This document shows positions 36,329 through 46,616 of a stretch of 64,000 nt of DNA, in pieces. The notes under the pieces were generated by a model. It was not told where the DNA came from, did not search any database, and worked only from the letters and a program-made list of their open reading frames with translations. Positions within the stretch are counted from its first letter, which is position 1. Each line of letters starts with the position of its first letter. Source of the stretch: Cytophagaceae bacterium (GTDB lineage Bacteria; Bacteroidota; Bacteroidia; Cytophagales; Flexibacteraceae); NCBI GenBank assembly GCA_027485575.1, contig JAIXQU010000103.1, positions 39,960-103,959 on the forward strand, in the 5' to 3' direction. The position numbers were made by a program, and so were the translations under genes.

Positions 36329-38443
36329 TTACAAATTCTCTGTATGGGCTTCGGAAGTTGTTGAAGTTTTTTCAGATTCAGACTTCTCTTCCGTTCCATT
36401 TTCACTTTCTGGTTTTTTGACTTCAGCTTCCGGCTTTGCAAGATATTGTCCTGTGCTGGTAGTAAACTCATGGTAGTGAGTAGCTTTTTCAAAAGGACGG
36501 GCACCAATCAAATCAGTAAGGTCACTTTGGAAAAGAATTTCTTTTAACAACAATGCCTGGGCAATTTTTTCCAGTTGTTCTTGTTTATCCTTCAAAAGGG
36601 TAATCGTCCTTAAATAGGCATGGTCAATAATTCTTTTTACCTCCTGATCAATGATGGAGGAAGTCGCCTCAGAGTATGGTTTGTTGAAAGAATAATCAGA
36701 TTGTTTGCTGTCATAAAAAGATACGTTTCCGATTTTATCGTTCATTCCATACATAGTTACCATGCTGTAAGCCAGCTTTGTGATACGCTCAAGGTCACTT
36801 AATGCACCTGTTGAAATTTTACCAAAGATGATTTGCTCTGCCGCACGTCCCCCTAAGGTCATGCACATGTCATCCATCATTTGTTCAGTGGTTATCAGGA
36901 ACTGCTCCTTCGGTAAATATTGGGCATAACCCAAAGCAGCAACGCCTCTTGGAACAATACTCACTTTAACCAATGGGTCTGTGTGCTCCAGAAACCAACC
37001 AGCAACGGCATGACCGGCTTCATGGTAGGCAACAATTTTTTTCTCTTCAGGAGAAATTAATTTATTCTTCTTTTCAAGTCCGCCAATTACCCTATCAATG
37101 GCGTCGTTAAAGTCTTGTTGATCAACAGACTGCTTATCTCTTCTAGCCGCAATCAGGGCTGCTTCATTACAAACGTTGGCAATTTCGGCACCAGCAAAAC
37201 CTGGAGTTTGAGCGGCCAGTTTTTTACTATCTACATCTGCATTAAGCTTCAATGGCTTCAAATGCACCTTGAAAATCGCATCGCGACCAACAATATCTGG
37301 TTTGTCAATAGAAATAACCCTGTCAAATCGGCCTGGTCTTAATAACGCAGCATCCAATACATCTGGTCGGTTGGTGGCGGCAAGGATAATTACCCCGGAA
37401 TCAGTAGCAAAACCATCCATTTCAACCAACAATGAATTGAGGGTGTTTTCTCTTTCATCATTTGCTCCTGGCATGGCCCCTTTTCCTCGGCTTCTACCTA
37501 TGGCATCAACTTCATCAATAAAAATGATGCAAGGTGCTTTTTCCTTAGCTTGTTTAAATAAGTCACGCACACGGGCGGCACCCACACCTACAAACATCTC
37601 TACAAAGTCAGAACCGGAAAGTGAGAAAAAGGGAACATTGGCTTCACCCGCTACTGCTTTTGCCAGCAGGGTTTTACCTGTTCCAGGCGAACCTACAAGT
37701 AACGCACCCTTTGGAATTTTACCTCCTAAATTGGTAAATTTTTCAGGTTTTTTAAGAAAATCAACAATTTCTTTGATTTCTTCTTTTGCCTCTTCTAAAC
37801 CTGCCACATCGGCAAAGGTTATTTTGACCTTATTGTCAGCATCAAATAAAGCTGCACGTGATTTTCCAATATTGAATAGCTGCCCACCAGGACCTCCACC
37901 ACCTGTAACTCTTCGAAGCAATATCCAGAAACCTACAATAATGGCAATTATAAAACCATAGTTAATGATCAGGTTTCCAAAGTTTTGCCTTTCTTCAAAT
38001 TTAAAATCAGGCCGATTTTCCGGAGGTAGTTTGCTTATTAATTTGTCGAATTTTTCTTCGAACTTGTCCGGTGAATTAATTGCAAATCGGTAATGGGGCC
38101 CCGAAGAAACAGCAAAAGGATTGTTCTTATCCCCAAAATTCTTACTGTATTGCTCGTTCTTTAATGCCTCATCTTTCAGGGTAACTTCTACTACCTTTTC
38201 GTTTGTGATAACCGTAACAAGCTTAACATCATGTCTTTCCAACATGTCTTCAAACTTTGGCTGGGTAATAACCAAACTAGAACTTTGTCTCCCAAGGTAG
38301 CTAATGCCAAATATTAAAAGAAGTATAGCCGATATTATCCAAAGCTGATAATTTGGCTTGTTTGGATTGTTAGAACCGCTTCGGTTTTTATTCGGTTTTC
38401 TATCCTCTTTGGGCGTTTTTTCGTCTTTCGTGTTGTCTGCCAT
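36329..38443 (-). CDS. ftsH: ATP-dependent zinc metalloprotease FtsH
   Basis: Membrane-anchored AAA+ protease that degrades unassembled membrane proteins and regulators such as LpxC. The 704 residues have an N-terminal membrane helix ([17 protein letters not shown]), a periplasmic domain, a second helix ([19 protein letters not shown]), Walker A GSPGTGKT, Walker [16 protein letters not shown] region [17 protein letters not shown], and the zinc motif HEAGH. The C-terminus is a Glu/Lys/Ser-rich tail. The cluster with rsfS upstream and lpxH downstream groups lipid A control genes. Confidence 0.97.
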   Translation of the reverse strand: MADNTKDEKTPKEDRKPNKNRSGSNNPNKPNYQLWIISAILLLIFGISYLGRQSSSLVITQPKFEDMLERHDVKLVTVITNEKVVEVTLKDEALKNEQYSKNFGDKNNPFAVSSGPHYRFAINSPDKFEEKFDKLISKLPPENRPDFKFEERQNFGNLIINYGFIIAIIVGFWILLRRVTGGGGPGGQLFNIGKSRAALFDADNKVKITFADVAGLEEAKEEIKEIVDFLKKPEKFTNLGGKIPKGALLVGSPGTGKTLLAKAVAGEANVPFFSLSGSDFVEMFVGVGAARVRDLFKQAKEKAPCIIFIDEVDAIGRSRGKGAMPGANDERENTLNSLLVEMDGFATDSGVIILAATNRPDVLDAALLRPGRFDRVISIDKPDIVGRDAIFKVHLKPLKLNADVDSKKLAAQTPGFAGAEIANVCNEAALIAARRDKQSVDQQDFNDAIDRVIGGLEKKNKLISPEEKKIVAYHEAGHAVAGWFLEHTDPLVKVSIVPRGVAALGYAQYLPKEQFLITTEQMMDDMCMTLGGRAAEQIIFGKISTGALSDLERITKLAYSMVTMYGMNDKIGNVSFYDSKQSDYSFNKPYSEATSSIIDQEVKRIIDHAYLRTITLLKDKQEQLEKIAQALLLKEILFQSDLTDLIGARPFEKATHYHEFTTSTGQYLAKPEAEVKKPESENGTEEKSESEKTSTTSEAHTENL

Positions 38444-38488
38444 TTTTAATTAAAATTTTGAAAATCAGTCACTTGTTGAGTAGTGAAA

Positions 38489-38860
38489 TTATTGACTGAT
38501 CGCTATGTGTTGAATTTTGGCATCTCCCCAAAACTCTTCGAGATCGTAAAATTTGCGCTTTTCTTTTTGAAAAACATGGCACACTACGTCCATGTAATCC
38601 AGCAAAATCCACTCCTTATTGATAAACCCTTCTTTATGCCAGGGGTTTTGGCTGGAGCCTTTGAATACTTCTTCCTCGATGGAATCGGTAATGGCATCTA
38701 CCTGATTGGCAGAGTTTCCTGAGCAAATGACGAAAAAGTCCGCTATAGCGTTTTTAACTTCCCGGAGGTCCAGTACTGCGATGTCGTTTGCTTTTTTTTC
38801 AAGCATGCCTTTTACGACAAGCTCAGATAGTTGGCTGGAGGAAATAGAAGAAGGAATCAA
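38489..38860 (-). CDS. rsfS: Ribosome silencing factor
   Basis: Binds ribosomal protein uL14 and blocks subunit joining in starvation. The 123 residues contain KKANDIAVLDLREVKNAIADFFVICSG and, later, WILLDYMDVVCHVFQ, the RsfS core. The start is TTG 38860; the next Met (19 residues in) would remove the first helix. It heads the leftward cluster and is divergent from birA with about 50 bases between the starts. Confidence 0.93.
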   Translation of the reverse strand: MIPSSISSSQLSELVVKGMLEKKANDIAVLDLREVKNAIADFFVICSGNSANQVDAITDSIEEEVFKGSSQNPWHKEGFINKEWILLDYMDVVCHVFQKEKRKFYDLEEFWGDAKIQHIAISQ

Positions 38861-38880
38861 ATCAGAATCAAAAAGTAATG

Positions 38881-38888
38881 TAGTTTTG
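38881..38888 (+). promoter_or_regulatory. Bacteroidota -7 box of birA
   Basis: TAGTTTTG fits TAnnTTTG, 21 bases before ATG 38910. It lies inside a frame open back to 38706 and so supports the downstream start. Confidence 0.6.
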
Positions 38889-38909
38889 AAAGTGCTACAA
38901 TATTATCGC

Positions 38910-39668
38910 ATGAATAGCAATATTTCAACCAAAGGTAATTATGATTTTGAAACCAGACTACATCTGCCACAGTGTCAGTCTACAAATGATGTGCTTTTGG
39001 GCATGGCAAAAGAGAAAAACGGCCGGATACCAGAAGGATTTTTGGTGAGTACCGACTTTCAGGAAGCTGGTCGTGGGCAAAAAAATAACAAATGGGAATC
39101 TGAACCCGGGCAAAATTTAATGTTTTCTCTTTTTCTGAAGCCTGAATTTCTGGAAGCAAAACTGGCATTTTGGCTTTCGGCCTCAATTGCAATAGGAACG
39201 GCAAAAGCGCTTGAAAATTATTTGCCAGAAGTGAAGGTTAAATGGCCAAATGATCTGTTGGTCAATGGACTTAAAATTGGAGGGATTCTCATTGAAAATG
39301 TGGTATCGGGGAGAAATATCAGTGAATCTGTTGTTGGCATTGGTCTCAATATCAATCAAATACATCTTATTTCCACTGCCACATCTCTTGCCAGGGAAAG
39401 ACATCAGGATTTTGACAGAGAAGAGATTTTACAATTAATAATTCAGGAAATCTTATGGGTATACCAGCGATTACGTATTGAAAACTGGGAAAAAATCCGG
39501 TCTTCATATTACGCAAAACTCTATAAAATGGCAATTCCTCATGACTATAAGTTGCCTGATGGGCAACAATTTCGGGGTGTTTTAAAGGGGATTTCTGAAG
39601 AAGGCAAACTGATTGTGATTGCTGCTGACGGTGAAAAGCGGTTCGATTTTAAGGAGGTGGGATTTTGA
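38910..39668 (+). CDS. birA: Biotin-[acetyl-CoA-carboxylase] ligase
   Basis: Attaches biotin to carrier proteins. The 252-residue protein is a group I ligase without the N-terminal repressor HTH. The biotinyl-AMP loop is seen as EAGRGQKNNKWES and the active-site strand as VKWPNDLLVNGLKIGGIL. The start ATG 38910 gives the normal N-terminus; the longer frame runs into rsfS antisense. Convergent with the AAA ATPase gene. Confidence 0.94.
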   Translation: MNSNISTKGNYDFETRLHLPQCQSTNDVLLGMAKEKNGRIPEGFLVSTDFQEAGRGQKNNKWESEPGQNLMFSLFLKPEFLEAKLAFWLSASIAIGTAKALENYLPEVKVKWPNDLLVNGLKIGGILIENVVSGRNISESVVGIGLNINQIHLISTATSLARERHQDFDREEILQLIIQEILWVYQRLRIENWEKIRSSYYAKLYKMAIPHDYKLPDGQQFRGVLKGISEEGKLIVIAADGEKRFDFKEVGF

Positions 39669-39681
39669 ACCAATTCAGTTT

Positions 39682-40818
39682 CTAAAAATATTTTCCAGGG
39701 CTGTAAATTTGTTTGAACCAATGTTCCATCATAGGGTCCATCAGTCTGAAACCTTTTTCCTCTCTGACAATCATTTCTCTTTCCTCCATGGCAGCTATTA
39801 CGGCTTGCATTGAACTGGCGGAACCTAGTTTGTAACGCATCAACCAATCTTTTCCTGTTGCCTTTTCTACGTTTCCTTCCAGGGCAATGGCTTCCAGTAC
39901 CCGCCATTGCAAATCGGTCAACAGATTTCGAATGGTCACATACTGAACTTCCTGTTCAGCCAAAATCTGATAAAAAAAGTGGTCGTAATCTCTCCTTTTC
40001 CACTTGCGTGGTTTGGCTGCATACAGCTTGTTCATGGCCAACTGCACATAATAAGTATGTATGCGCAGTTTGTCCAACCAATCAGCCATTATTTCTTCCT
40101 CGAACTGCCTTTTGCCGTTTTCAAAATGGTTTTGGATAAATGCCAGGTATTCTTTTTTGTCCAGGGTTTTAAGCTCCATCAAATCTGTACTTTGATAAAA
40201 TGGCCGGCCATAATCGGTAAACATGTTGACCAATAAATTCCGCTGGCTACCAGAAAAAATCACTTTTACATTTGGGCAAAACTGAATAAGCGAACGGAGA
40301 TGTGCTTCGGTTCCTTTTTCCGGATATTGGTTGATTTGCTGGAATTCATCTAAGGCCAGCCAAAGTTCACCACCCCAATTTTTTATCCACCTGAAAAGTT
40401 CATCCAGAGATTTAAAAGCCTGGGCCTCTGTTTGAATTCCCAATTCAACTGAGGGTTGCCCTGTATATGAATCAAAGCTGATAGAAGGTTTGATGCTTGA
40501 AAAAATGGTCCCAATCCATCTGCCTAGTTTTTGGGGATGCGTTTCCAGTTTTGGCATTACCACTTTGCCTATCGCATTTGCCAACTGGACAACATTTTGT
40601 GTTGAAAATATATCAACAAATGCGTTATTTTTGTCAGGATTTTGCCAAAAAAGCTGTGAAATAGTCCCTGTTTTTCCGTATTTCCGGATCGAAAACAAGG
40701 TGCAATTGCGTCCGTTTTTTAAGGCACTGGCTAGCTTAGAAGTTTCTAAATTTCTGTTGCAGAAATACTTAGGTGAAACATACGCTTTAGTTAGGAATGG
40801 ATTCTCGATGTTTTCCAT
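39682..40818 (-). CDS. AAA+/STAND-like ATPase with C-terminal winged helix
   Basis: A 378-residue ATPase of the archaeal-type family common in Bacteroidota. N-terminal NPFLTKAYVSPKYFCNR precedes a degenerate Walker A (SIRKYGKTGT, Gly of the first position missing), Walker B LWLALDEFQQI, a sensor-like KVIFSGSQRNLL, a helical lid and a C-terminal winged-helix region around LTDLQWRVLEAIALEG. Such ATPases occur in many genomic copies and are often mobile; their target is unknown. The gene has three 14-bp direct repeats across its promoter and a -7 box giving a leaderless transcript. It sits alone between birA and prfC. Confidence 0.8.
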   Translation of the reverse strand: MENIENPFLTKAYVSPKYFCNRNLETSKLASALKNGRNCTLFSIRKYGKTGTISQLFWQNPDKNNAFVDIFSTQNVVQLANAIGKVVMPKLETHPQKLGRWIGTIFSSIKPSISFDSYTGQPSVELGIQTEAQAFKSLDELFRWIKNWGGELWLALDEFQQINQYPEKGTEAHLRSLIQFCPNVKVIFSGSQRNLLVNMFTDYGRPFYQSTDLMELKTLDKKEYLAFIQNHFENGKRQFEEEIMADWLDKLRIHTYYVQLAMNKLYAAKPRKWKRRDYDHFFYQILAEQEVQYVTIRNLLTDLQWRVLEAIALEGNVEKATGKDWLMRYKLGSASSMQAVIAAMEEREMIVREEKGFRLMDPMMEHWFKQIYSPGKYF

Positions 40819-40822
40819 ACAA

Positions 40823-40830
40823 CAAAATTA
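40823..40830 (-). promoter_or_regulatory. Bacteroidota -7 box of the AAA ATPase
   Basis: TAATTTTG on the minus strand, four bases before the ATG at 40818. The expected start of transcription is at or one base before the ATG. Its first two bases belong to the first tandem repeat. Confidence 0.6.
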
Positions 40831-40869
40831 CGATAAAAACGTTACGATAAAAGCGTTACGATAAAAACG
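40828..40869. repeat. Three tandem 14-bp repeats, operator-like
   Basis: Units at 40828-40841, 40842-40855 and 40856-40869 read TTACGATAAAAACG, with one change (A to G at position 12) in the middle unit. They cover about -11 to -52 relative to the predicted ATPase start and replace any recognisable -33 box. Three abutting copies at a promoter suggest cooperative binding by a regulator, possibly the ATPase itself through its winged helix. Confidence 0.8.
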
Positions 40870-40916
40870 TAAAATATTTGTCGGGATTGGTTAGACTAAT
40901 TCAAGTTCTTTAGAAC

Positions 40917-42536
40917 CTAACTTTTCCAGGCACCTTCGGCAATTTTGGCCTGGTCCGTTTTAAACTCTGATGTAAAATGGAAGGAAATGGCTGGATATAA
41001 ATCCTGAACAGCTTTTAAATTCCGAAGGGTATCAGCCATAAAAACAGGACGGTCTTCCTTATCGAAAGTAATATTTCTTGCTTTAAACCGAATGAAGTTA
41101 GCAAGTGCAACCTTGTCATCAGAGGTTATCCAACATGCTTTGGAATAAGCGACCGAATGAAATGAACATGAAGCGCCATATTCCTGCAGAAGTCTGAACT
41201 GGATTACTTCGAACTGAAGCTCACCCACGGTGCCAATGATTTTTACATTGCCTTGCTCCTGCATAAAAAGCTGTGCAACACCTTCATCTGTCAATTGCCG
41301 GATTCCTTTTTCTAATTGTTTGGCTTTGAAAGGATCCTTATTAATAAGCTCCTTAAAAATTTCAGGTGAAAAACTTGGAATTCCCTGGTATTGAATATGT
41401 TCACCTTCTGTGAGTGTGTCACCAATTTTAAAATTACCGGTATCATATAATCCTACAACATCACCCGGAAATGCCTGATCAACAACACTTTTCTCATTGG
41501 CCATAAACATATTGGGACTTGAGAAACGAAGCTTTTTATCCAATCGTGTATGGTAATAAAAAGTATTCCGCTCAAATGTTCCTGAAACAATCCGGCAAAA
41601 AGCAATCCTATCCCTGTGGTTTGGGTCAAGGTTTGCGTGAATTTTAAATATGAAACCAGTGAAATTTTTCTCAGTTGGATTCACTTCCCGTAAATCTGAA
41701 ATCCTCGGTTTAGGCGATGGAGCGACTCTTATAAATGTATCCAGCAGTTCCTGAACACCAAAGTTGTTTACCGCCGACCCAAAAAAAACAGGAGCCAAAT
41801 AACCTTCCCGATACAAATCTTCATCAAATGGCTCATAAACACCTTCAATCAATTCAGCGTCTTCCCGAAGTTTATTTGCAGCTTTTTCTCCAATTTTAAG
41901 GTCTAATTCCTTGTCTTCTATGCTGTTAAATGAAATAATATCTTCCGCCTTTTTTGTTTTGGTATTCGAAAAAAGCAGCAATTTTTTCTCAAATAAATTA
42001 TAAACACCCTGAAAAGTGGAGCCAATTCCAATCGGCCAGGTAAGTGGCCTTGTGTGGATATTCAGTTCCTTTTCCACCTCGTCTAAAAGGTCATACGGGT
42101 CCTGACCTTCACGGTCCATTTTATTGATGAAAATAATCACAGGCGTGTTCCGCATTCTGCAAACTTCCATAAGCTTACGGGTCTGTTCTTCAACACCTTT
42201 TACACAATCGATAACTAAAATGACGGAATCGACTGCTGTCAAAGTCCTGTAGGTATCTTCAGCAAAATCTTTGTGGCCGGGCGTATCAAGAATGTTTATC
42301 TTATATCCACCGTATTCAAAACCCATTACGGAAGTGGCGACCGAAATTCCCCTTTGCTTCTCGATTTCCATAAAATCGGAAGTTGCAGACTTTGTAATCT
42401 TGTTGCTTTTTACCGCCCCAGCCGTTTGAATGGCACCGCCAAATAGAAGCAGCTTTTCGGTCAAAGTGGTTTTTCCGGCATCGGGATGGCTAATGATTCC
42501 GAAGGTTCTGCGTTTTTGTATTTCGTCCTGAAGCAT
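40917..42536 (-). CDS. prfC: Peptide chain release factor 3
   Basis: GTPase that removes RF1/RF2 from the ribosome after termination. The 539 residues show G1 [11 protein letters not shown], the G2/G3 region [13 protein letters not shown] and [11 protein letters not shown], and G4 INKMDREG. Length and the C-terminal [14 protein letters not shown] region match RF3 and not EF-G or a tetracycline-protection protein. Monocistronic. Confidence 0.95.
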   Translation of the reverse strand: MLQDEIQKRRTFGIISHPDAGKTTLTEKLLLFGGAIQTAGAVKSNKITKSATSDFMEIEKQRGISVATSVMGFEYGGYKINILDTPGHKDFAEDTYRTLTAVDSVILVIDCVKGVEEQTRKLMEVCRMRNTPVIIFINKMDREGQDPYDLLDEVEKELNIHTRPLTWPIGIGSTFQGVYNLFEKKLLLFSNTKTKKAEDIISFNSIEDKELDLKIGEKAANKLREDAELIEGVYEPFDEDLYREGYLAPVFFGSAVNNFGVQELLDTFIRVAPSPKPRISDLREVNPTEKNFTGFIFKIHANLDPNHRDRIAFCRIVSGTFERNTFYYHTRLDKKLRFSSPNMFMANEKSVVDQAFPGDVVGLYDTGNFKIGDTLTEGEHIQYQGIPSFSPEIFKELINKDPFKAKQLEKGIRQLTDEGVAQLFMQEQGNVKIIGTVGELQFEVIQFRLLQEYGASCSFHSVAYSKACWITSDDKVALANFIRFKARNITFDKEDRPVFMADTLRNLKAVQDLYPAISFHFTSEFKTDQAKIAEGAWKS

Positions 42537-42832
42537 AAGAAATTAAGTTAAAACTGATAATACAAAAATCAAAAGTTAAGAAAATAGCGTTTTGTACAAC
42601 TACCTGAAAATCAGGACTTATAACTTTTAAATTTTGAGTTTCGACTTTTTACTTTAAGCCGCAAATTTGGCAGATTCAAATTTTAAATTGGTTTTTTTCT
42701 CAAACTTATTGGCTGATCGCTTTAATTCCAGACTTATCTAAATTAACTTATTGCTTAATTTTCAATCGTGATTAGATTAAATGGCCGCATTCCACCTTTT
42801 GAATTTTTACCTTCGCCTTTCAACTTTCTCCT
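42537..42832. other. Intergenic region upstream of fabI
   Basis: About 300 AT-rich bases between the divergent prfC and fabI genes, before the fabI -7 box. I see no RNA gene, repeat or reading frame worth calling. Confidence 0.5.
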
Positions 42833-42840
42833 TAGATTTG
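42833..42840 (+). promoter_or_regulatory. Bacteroidota -7 box of fabI
   Basis: TAGATTTG fits TAnnTTTG, 46 bases before ATG 42887. No -33 TTTG at normal spacing is seen. Confidence 0.55.
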
Positions 42841-42886
42841 CCGTCTGCAAAAACAAATCAAACCAATCAGAAAATAATATAAGCAT

Positions 42887-43705
42887 ATGGCATACAATCT
42901 GTTGAAAGGAAAAAGAGGAATCATCACAGGTGCTCTGGATCCCAATTCCATAGCATGGAAAGTGGCAGAAAAAGTATTTGAAGAAGGCGGACAGTTTGTG
43001 CTTACCAATGCACCTCTCGCCATGCGAATGGGTAAAATAAATGAACTTGCAGCTGCTTGCAATACACAAGTTATTCCTGCAGATGCCACTTCAATAGAGG
43101 ACCTGACGGTCCTTTTCAATTCGGCTCAGGAAATATTGGGCGGAAAGATTGACTTTATTCTCCATTCCATTGGCATGAGTCCAAACATTCGGAAAAGTAA
43201 GCCTTATGAGGATTTGAACTACGATTGGTTTGCAAAAACTTTGGATATTTCAGCGCTATCATTTCACAAGATTATGCATGTGGCTGACAAGACAGATGCA
43301 TTAAATGAAGGCGCTTCCATTGTTGCTTTGAGTTATATTGCCTCTCAGCGGGTTTTTCCTGATTATACAGATATGGCCCAGGCCAAAGCCGTTCTTGAAT
43401 CCATAGCCAGAAGTTTTGGCCAGGTTTTGGGCAAAAAGAAAAAAGTGAGGGTAAATACAATTTCTCAAAGTCCGACCATGACAACGGCCGGGCAAGGAAT
43501 TGATGGATTCGATGCTTTCTTTACCTATGCTGACAAAATGAGTCCATTAGGTAACGCATCTGCTGAAGCTTGTGCCGATTATTGCATCAGCCTTTTCTCA
43601 GACCTTACCCGTCATGTCACCATGCAGAATTTATTTCATGATGGAGGATTTTCTTCAACTGGAATTTCAGAAGCAATAGTTGAAGCATTAACGCCAAAAG
43701 CATAG
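42887..43705 (+). CDS. fabI: Enoyl-[acyl-carrier-protein] reductase (NADH)
   Basis: Last step of each fatty acid elongation cycle; cytosolic SDR-like enzyme. The 272 residues show the nucleotide site GKRGIITGALDPNSIAW, DFILHSIGMSP, and the catalytic Tyr-x6-Lys in DYTDMAQAKAVLES. The phrase VNTISQSPTMTTAG corresponds to the substrate-binding loop. The gene has its own promoter and a strong terminator, so it is monocistronic. Confidence 0.96.
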   Translation: MAYNLLKGKRGIITGALDPNSIAWKVAEKVFEEGGQFVLTNAPLAMRMGKINELAAACNTQVIPADATSIEDLTVLFNSAQEILGGKIDFILHSIGMSPNIRKSKPYEDLNYDWFAKTLDISALSFHKIMHVADKTDALNEGASIVALSYIASQRVFPDYTDMAQAKAVLESIARSFGQVLGKKKKVRVNTISQSPTMTTAGQGIDGFDAFFTYADKMSPLGNASAEACADYCISLFSDLTRHVTMQNLFHDGGFSSTGISEAIVEALTPKA

Positions 43706-43725
43706 TTTTTTTCTACACATTATAG

Positions 43726-43760
43726 AACCGCTCTTGAATTTTCAAGGGCGGTTTTTTTTT
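43726..43760 (+). terminator. Intrinsic terminator of fabI
   Basis: 13-bp stem (43726-43738 with 43741-43753, one G-T wobble pair) and a run of nine T. Confidence 0.9.
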
Positions 43761-43912
43761 CAAAGGACTGTAAGGTTTAAATTTTTTAAAGGGACTAAAT
43801 TGAAATTTCAGCTCTTTTTTTTCCTGTTTTTCAAAATAATTTTTGTCTTATTTTGGATAAATATTTCATTTACAGGTATTTAATTTAGATTAGGACTAAT
43901 TGTTCCGTTTCC

Positions 43913-43920
43913 TATATTTG
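43913..43920 (+). promoter_or_regulatory. Bacteroidota -7 box of hppA
   Basis: TATATTTG fits TAnnTTTG, 42 bases before ATG 43963. A TTAG sits near the -33 position but is not a clear match. Confidence 0.55.
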
Positions 43921-43962
43921 CGGTCCTTTTTAAAAGCGATCTAACAAACATTTTTAATTCAA

Positions 43963-46143
43963 ATGGAAAACTTAATGTACATCATTCCACTCTTTGGTTT
44001 AGTGGGTCTGATTGTCATGGCGGCCAAGTCGGCCTGGGTATCAAAACAAGATGCCGGAGACGAAAATATGCAGGAACTAGCAGGGTATATTGCCAAAGGA
44101 GCAATGGCCTTTCTAAAAGCGGAATGGAAAGTACTTAGCTATTTTGCGGTAGTTACAGCTTTAATTCTTGCCTGGTCTGGAACCATGCTTGAAACTTCAA
44201 GCCCGGTTATTGCAATCTCATTTTTAATTGGTGCTATTTTATCTGCTTTGGCTGGATATATAGGTATGAACATTGCTACAAAAGCAAACGTTCGAACTAC
44301 ACAAGCCGCCAGAACTTCTCTTTCAAAAGCTTTAGCTGTTTCATTTACCGGAGGAACTGTAATGGGCCTTGGGGTAACAGGTTTGGCAGTAATGGGCCTT
44401 GGTGGGCTTTTTATCGTATTTTACCATATGTATGCTGCTGGTGGTTCTGCAACCGGACCGGGAATGATCAAAGCCATCGAAGTTTTGGCTGGATTCTCTC
44501 TTGGTGCTGAGTCCATTGCACTATTCGCCCGGGTTGGCGGAGGTATTTATACCAAAGCTGCTGACGTAGGAGCCGACCTTGTTGGAAAAGTTGAAGCTGG
44601 TATCCCGGAAGATGATGTTCGAAATCCTGCAACCATTGCCGATAACGTAGGTGACAACGTAGGTGACGTAGCTGGAATGGGCGCTGACCTTTTTGGTTCT
44701 TATGTGGCCACAATTCTTGCAACTATGGTCTTGGGTCAGGAAATAGATGCTTCCGGTGACGGATTTCAAGGTTTATCCCCGATTCTTTTGCCGATGGTAA
44801 TTGCTGGTTTGGGCATTATCTTCTCCATTTTTGGAACCTTCTTCGTTCGGATTTCAGGTGAAAACTCCAGCGTTCAAAATGCTTTGAATCTTGGCAACTG
44901 GTCTTCTATGCTTATGACTGGTGTCGCTTCTTATTTCCTGGTTAAATTCATGCTGCCAGAAACTCTAAGTATTCGTTCTTATGAATTTTCTTCAATGGAT
45001 GTTTTCTGGGCAATTGTCGTTGGTCTGGTTGTCGGAACTTTAATGAGTATCATTACTGAATATTATACTGCCATGGGTCGACGTCCTGTGCTTTCCATCA
45101 TCAACAGGTCTTCTACCGGCCATGCTACCAATATCATTGGAGGTTTGGCAGTGGGTATGGAGTCAACTGTTTTACCTATCTTAACTCTTGCTGCTGGAAT
45201 CATTGTTTCCTACTCATTTGCAGGACTTTATGGAGTTGCCATTGCTGCTTCAGGAATGATGGCGACAACTGCCATGCAATTGGCAATTGATGCATTCGGA
45301 CCTATTGCAGATAATGCAGGTGGAATTGCTGAAATGTCAGGCTTACCAGAAGAAGTTCGTCACCGTACAGATAATTTGGATGCGGTAGGAAATACAACAG
45401 CTGCTGCTGGTAAAGGATTTGCAATTGCTTCTGCCGCATTGACATCATTGGCTTTATTTGCAGCTTTCGTAGGCGTTTCTGGAATCGATTCCATCGACAT
45501 TTTTAAAGCACCAGTTTTGGCTGCCTTGTTTGTTGGAGCCATGGTTCCATTTATCTTCTCCTCATTGGCAATTTCGGCTGTGGGTCGGGCAGCCATGGAT
45601 ATGGTGAAAGAAGTCAGACGTCAATTCAAAGAAATTCCAGGAATTATGGAATATAAAGCCAAGCCTGAATATGAAAAATGCGTTGCCATCTCTACTGAGG
45701 CTTCTATCAGAGAAATGATGCTTCCGGGTGCAATTGCTTTACTTACTCCGATTGCCGTTGGTTTTGGCTTTAAAGGGGTTTTCCCAGATACTTCTTCAGC
45801 AGAAATGCTTGGAGGTTTGTTAGCAGGTGTTACCGTTTCCGGTGTTTTGATGGGAATTTTCCAAAACAATGCCGGAGGTGCCTGGGATAATGCTAAAAAA
45901 TCATTCGAAAAAGGTGTAATGATTGATGGGCAGATGTACTATAAAAAATCTGAGCCACATAAGGCTTCGGTTACAGGAGACACAGTAGGGGATCCTTTTA
46001 AAGATACTTCTGGTCCTTCTATGAATATCTTGATTAAATTAATGTCAATTGTAGCTTTGGTTATCGGGCCTTTTATTAGTACTGGAGTTAAGCATGTTTC
46101 AGTTCCTAAACAGCCTGTTGAAAAGGTTATTGTAATGAAATAA
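43963..46143 (+). CDS. hppA: Membrane ion-pumping pyrophosphatase, K+-dependent class
   Basis: Couples pyrophosphate hydrolysis to export of H+ or Na+. The 726 residues have about 16 membrane helices and all family motifs: TKAADVGADLVGKVEAGIPE, IADNVGDNVGDVAGMGADLF and DNAGGIAEMSGL. In GNTTAAAGKG, Ala480 and Gly483 mark the K+-dependent class (K+-independent enzymes have Lys and Thr there). Whether it moves H+ or Na+ cannot be read with confidence. Own promoter and terminator. Confidence 0.96.
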   Translation: MENLMYIIPLFGLVGLIVMAAKSAWVSKQDAGDENMQELAGYIAKGAMAFLKAEWKVLSYFAVVTALILAWSGTMLETSSPVIAISFLIGAILSALAGYIGMNIATKANVRTTQAARTSLSKALAVSFTGGTVMGLGVTGLAVMGLGGLFIVFYHMYAAGGSATGPGMIKAIEVLAGFSLGAESIALFARVGGGIYTKAADVGADLVGKVEAGIPEDDVRNPATIADNVGDNVGDVAGMGADLFGSYVATILATMVLGQEIDASGDGFQGLSPILLPMVIAGLGIIFSIFGTFFVRISGENSSVQNALNLGNWSSMLMTGVASYFLVKFMLPETLSIRSYEFSSMDVFWAIVVGLVVGTLMSIITEYYTAMGRRPVLSIINRSSTGHATNIIGGLAVGMESTVLPILTLAAGIIVSYSFAGLYGVAIAASGMMATTAMQLAIDAFGPIADNAGGIAEMSGLPEEVRHRTDNLDAVGNTTAAAGKGFAIASAALTSLALFAAFVGVSGIDSIDIFKAPVLAALFVGAMVPFIFSSLAISAVGRAAMDMVKEVRRQFKEIPGIMEYKAKPEYEKCVAISTEASIREMMLPGAIALLTPIAVGFGFKGVFPDTSSAEMLGGLLAGVTVSGVLMGIFQNNAGGAWDNAKKSFEKGVMIDGQMYYKKSEPHKASVTGDTVGDPFKDTSGPSMNILIKLMSIVALVIGPFISTGVKHVSVPKQPVEKVIVMK

Positions 46144-46166
46144 GTGATTAAAAAGTTCACTCTAAC

Positions 46167-46198
46167 AAAAAGGGCGATTTGAAAAAATCGCCCTTTTT
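46167..46198 (+). terminator. Intrinsic terminator of hppA
   Basis: Perfect 14-bp stem (46167-46180 with 46185-46198), 4-base loop; A-run on the left arm and T-run on the right arm, so it could work in both directions. Confidence 0.92.
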
Positions 46199-46298
46199 GA
46201 TTTAAGGAAATACTTTAAGGAACGGTACTAATCGAAATTCCTTTCCAGGCCAATTTTGTTTTTTTAGAAAAGCCCTTCCGGGGTTTTCTGTTGGATTA

Positions 46299-46616
46299 TT
46301 AGTACTTTATTTTACTGTGGTCAATTTCATCAGCATAAGCCAAAATACCACCCCGGAGATTGAATAAATTCTTAAATCCAAATTTCTCTTCCAGATTCAT
46401 AATTGCAGTTTTTGACCTTTGTCCACTCCGGCAATGAATGACAACCGTTTTCTCTTTTGAGATTTTGTCCGCATTGTCCATAATGGTACCAACCGGAATC
46501 AATGTACCTCCCAAATCACAAATCTCAAACTCATATGGCTCACGCACATCAATTAGCTGAAAATCTTCTTTGGTGTCGAACATTTGTTTCAGTTCCTGAA
46601 CTGTAACTTCTTTCAT
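46299..46616 (-). CDS. Rhodanese-like single-domain sulfurtransferase
   Basis: A 105-residue rhodanese domain. The active-site Cys is in VVIHCRSGQRSKTA; the fold start is FQLIDVREPYEFEICDLGG. The six-residue loop CRSGQR agrees with a GlpE/PspE-type sulfurtransferase. No signal peptide. No partner gene indicates its sulfur donor or acceptor. Confidence 0.92.
   Translation of the reverse strand: MKEVTVQELKQMFDTKEDFQLIDVREPYEFEICDLGGTLIPVGTIMDNADKISKEKTVVIHCRSGQRSKTAIMNLEEKFGFKNLFNLRGGILAYADEIDHSKIKY

Noticed and set aside
37269..37961. 230-codon open frame antisense to ftsH
   Set aside because: Ser/Pro/Ala-rich shadow of the conserved AAA domain; no independent evidence.
40828..40869. Possible CRISPR array
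   Set aside because: The three 14-bp units abut with no spacers, and no cas genes are near.
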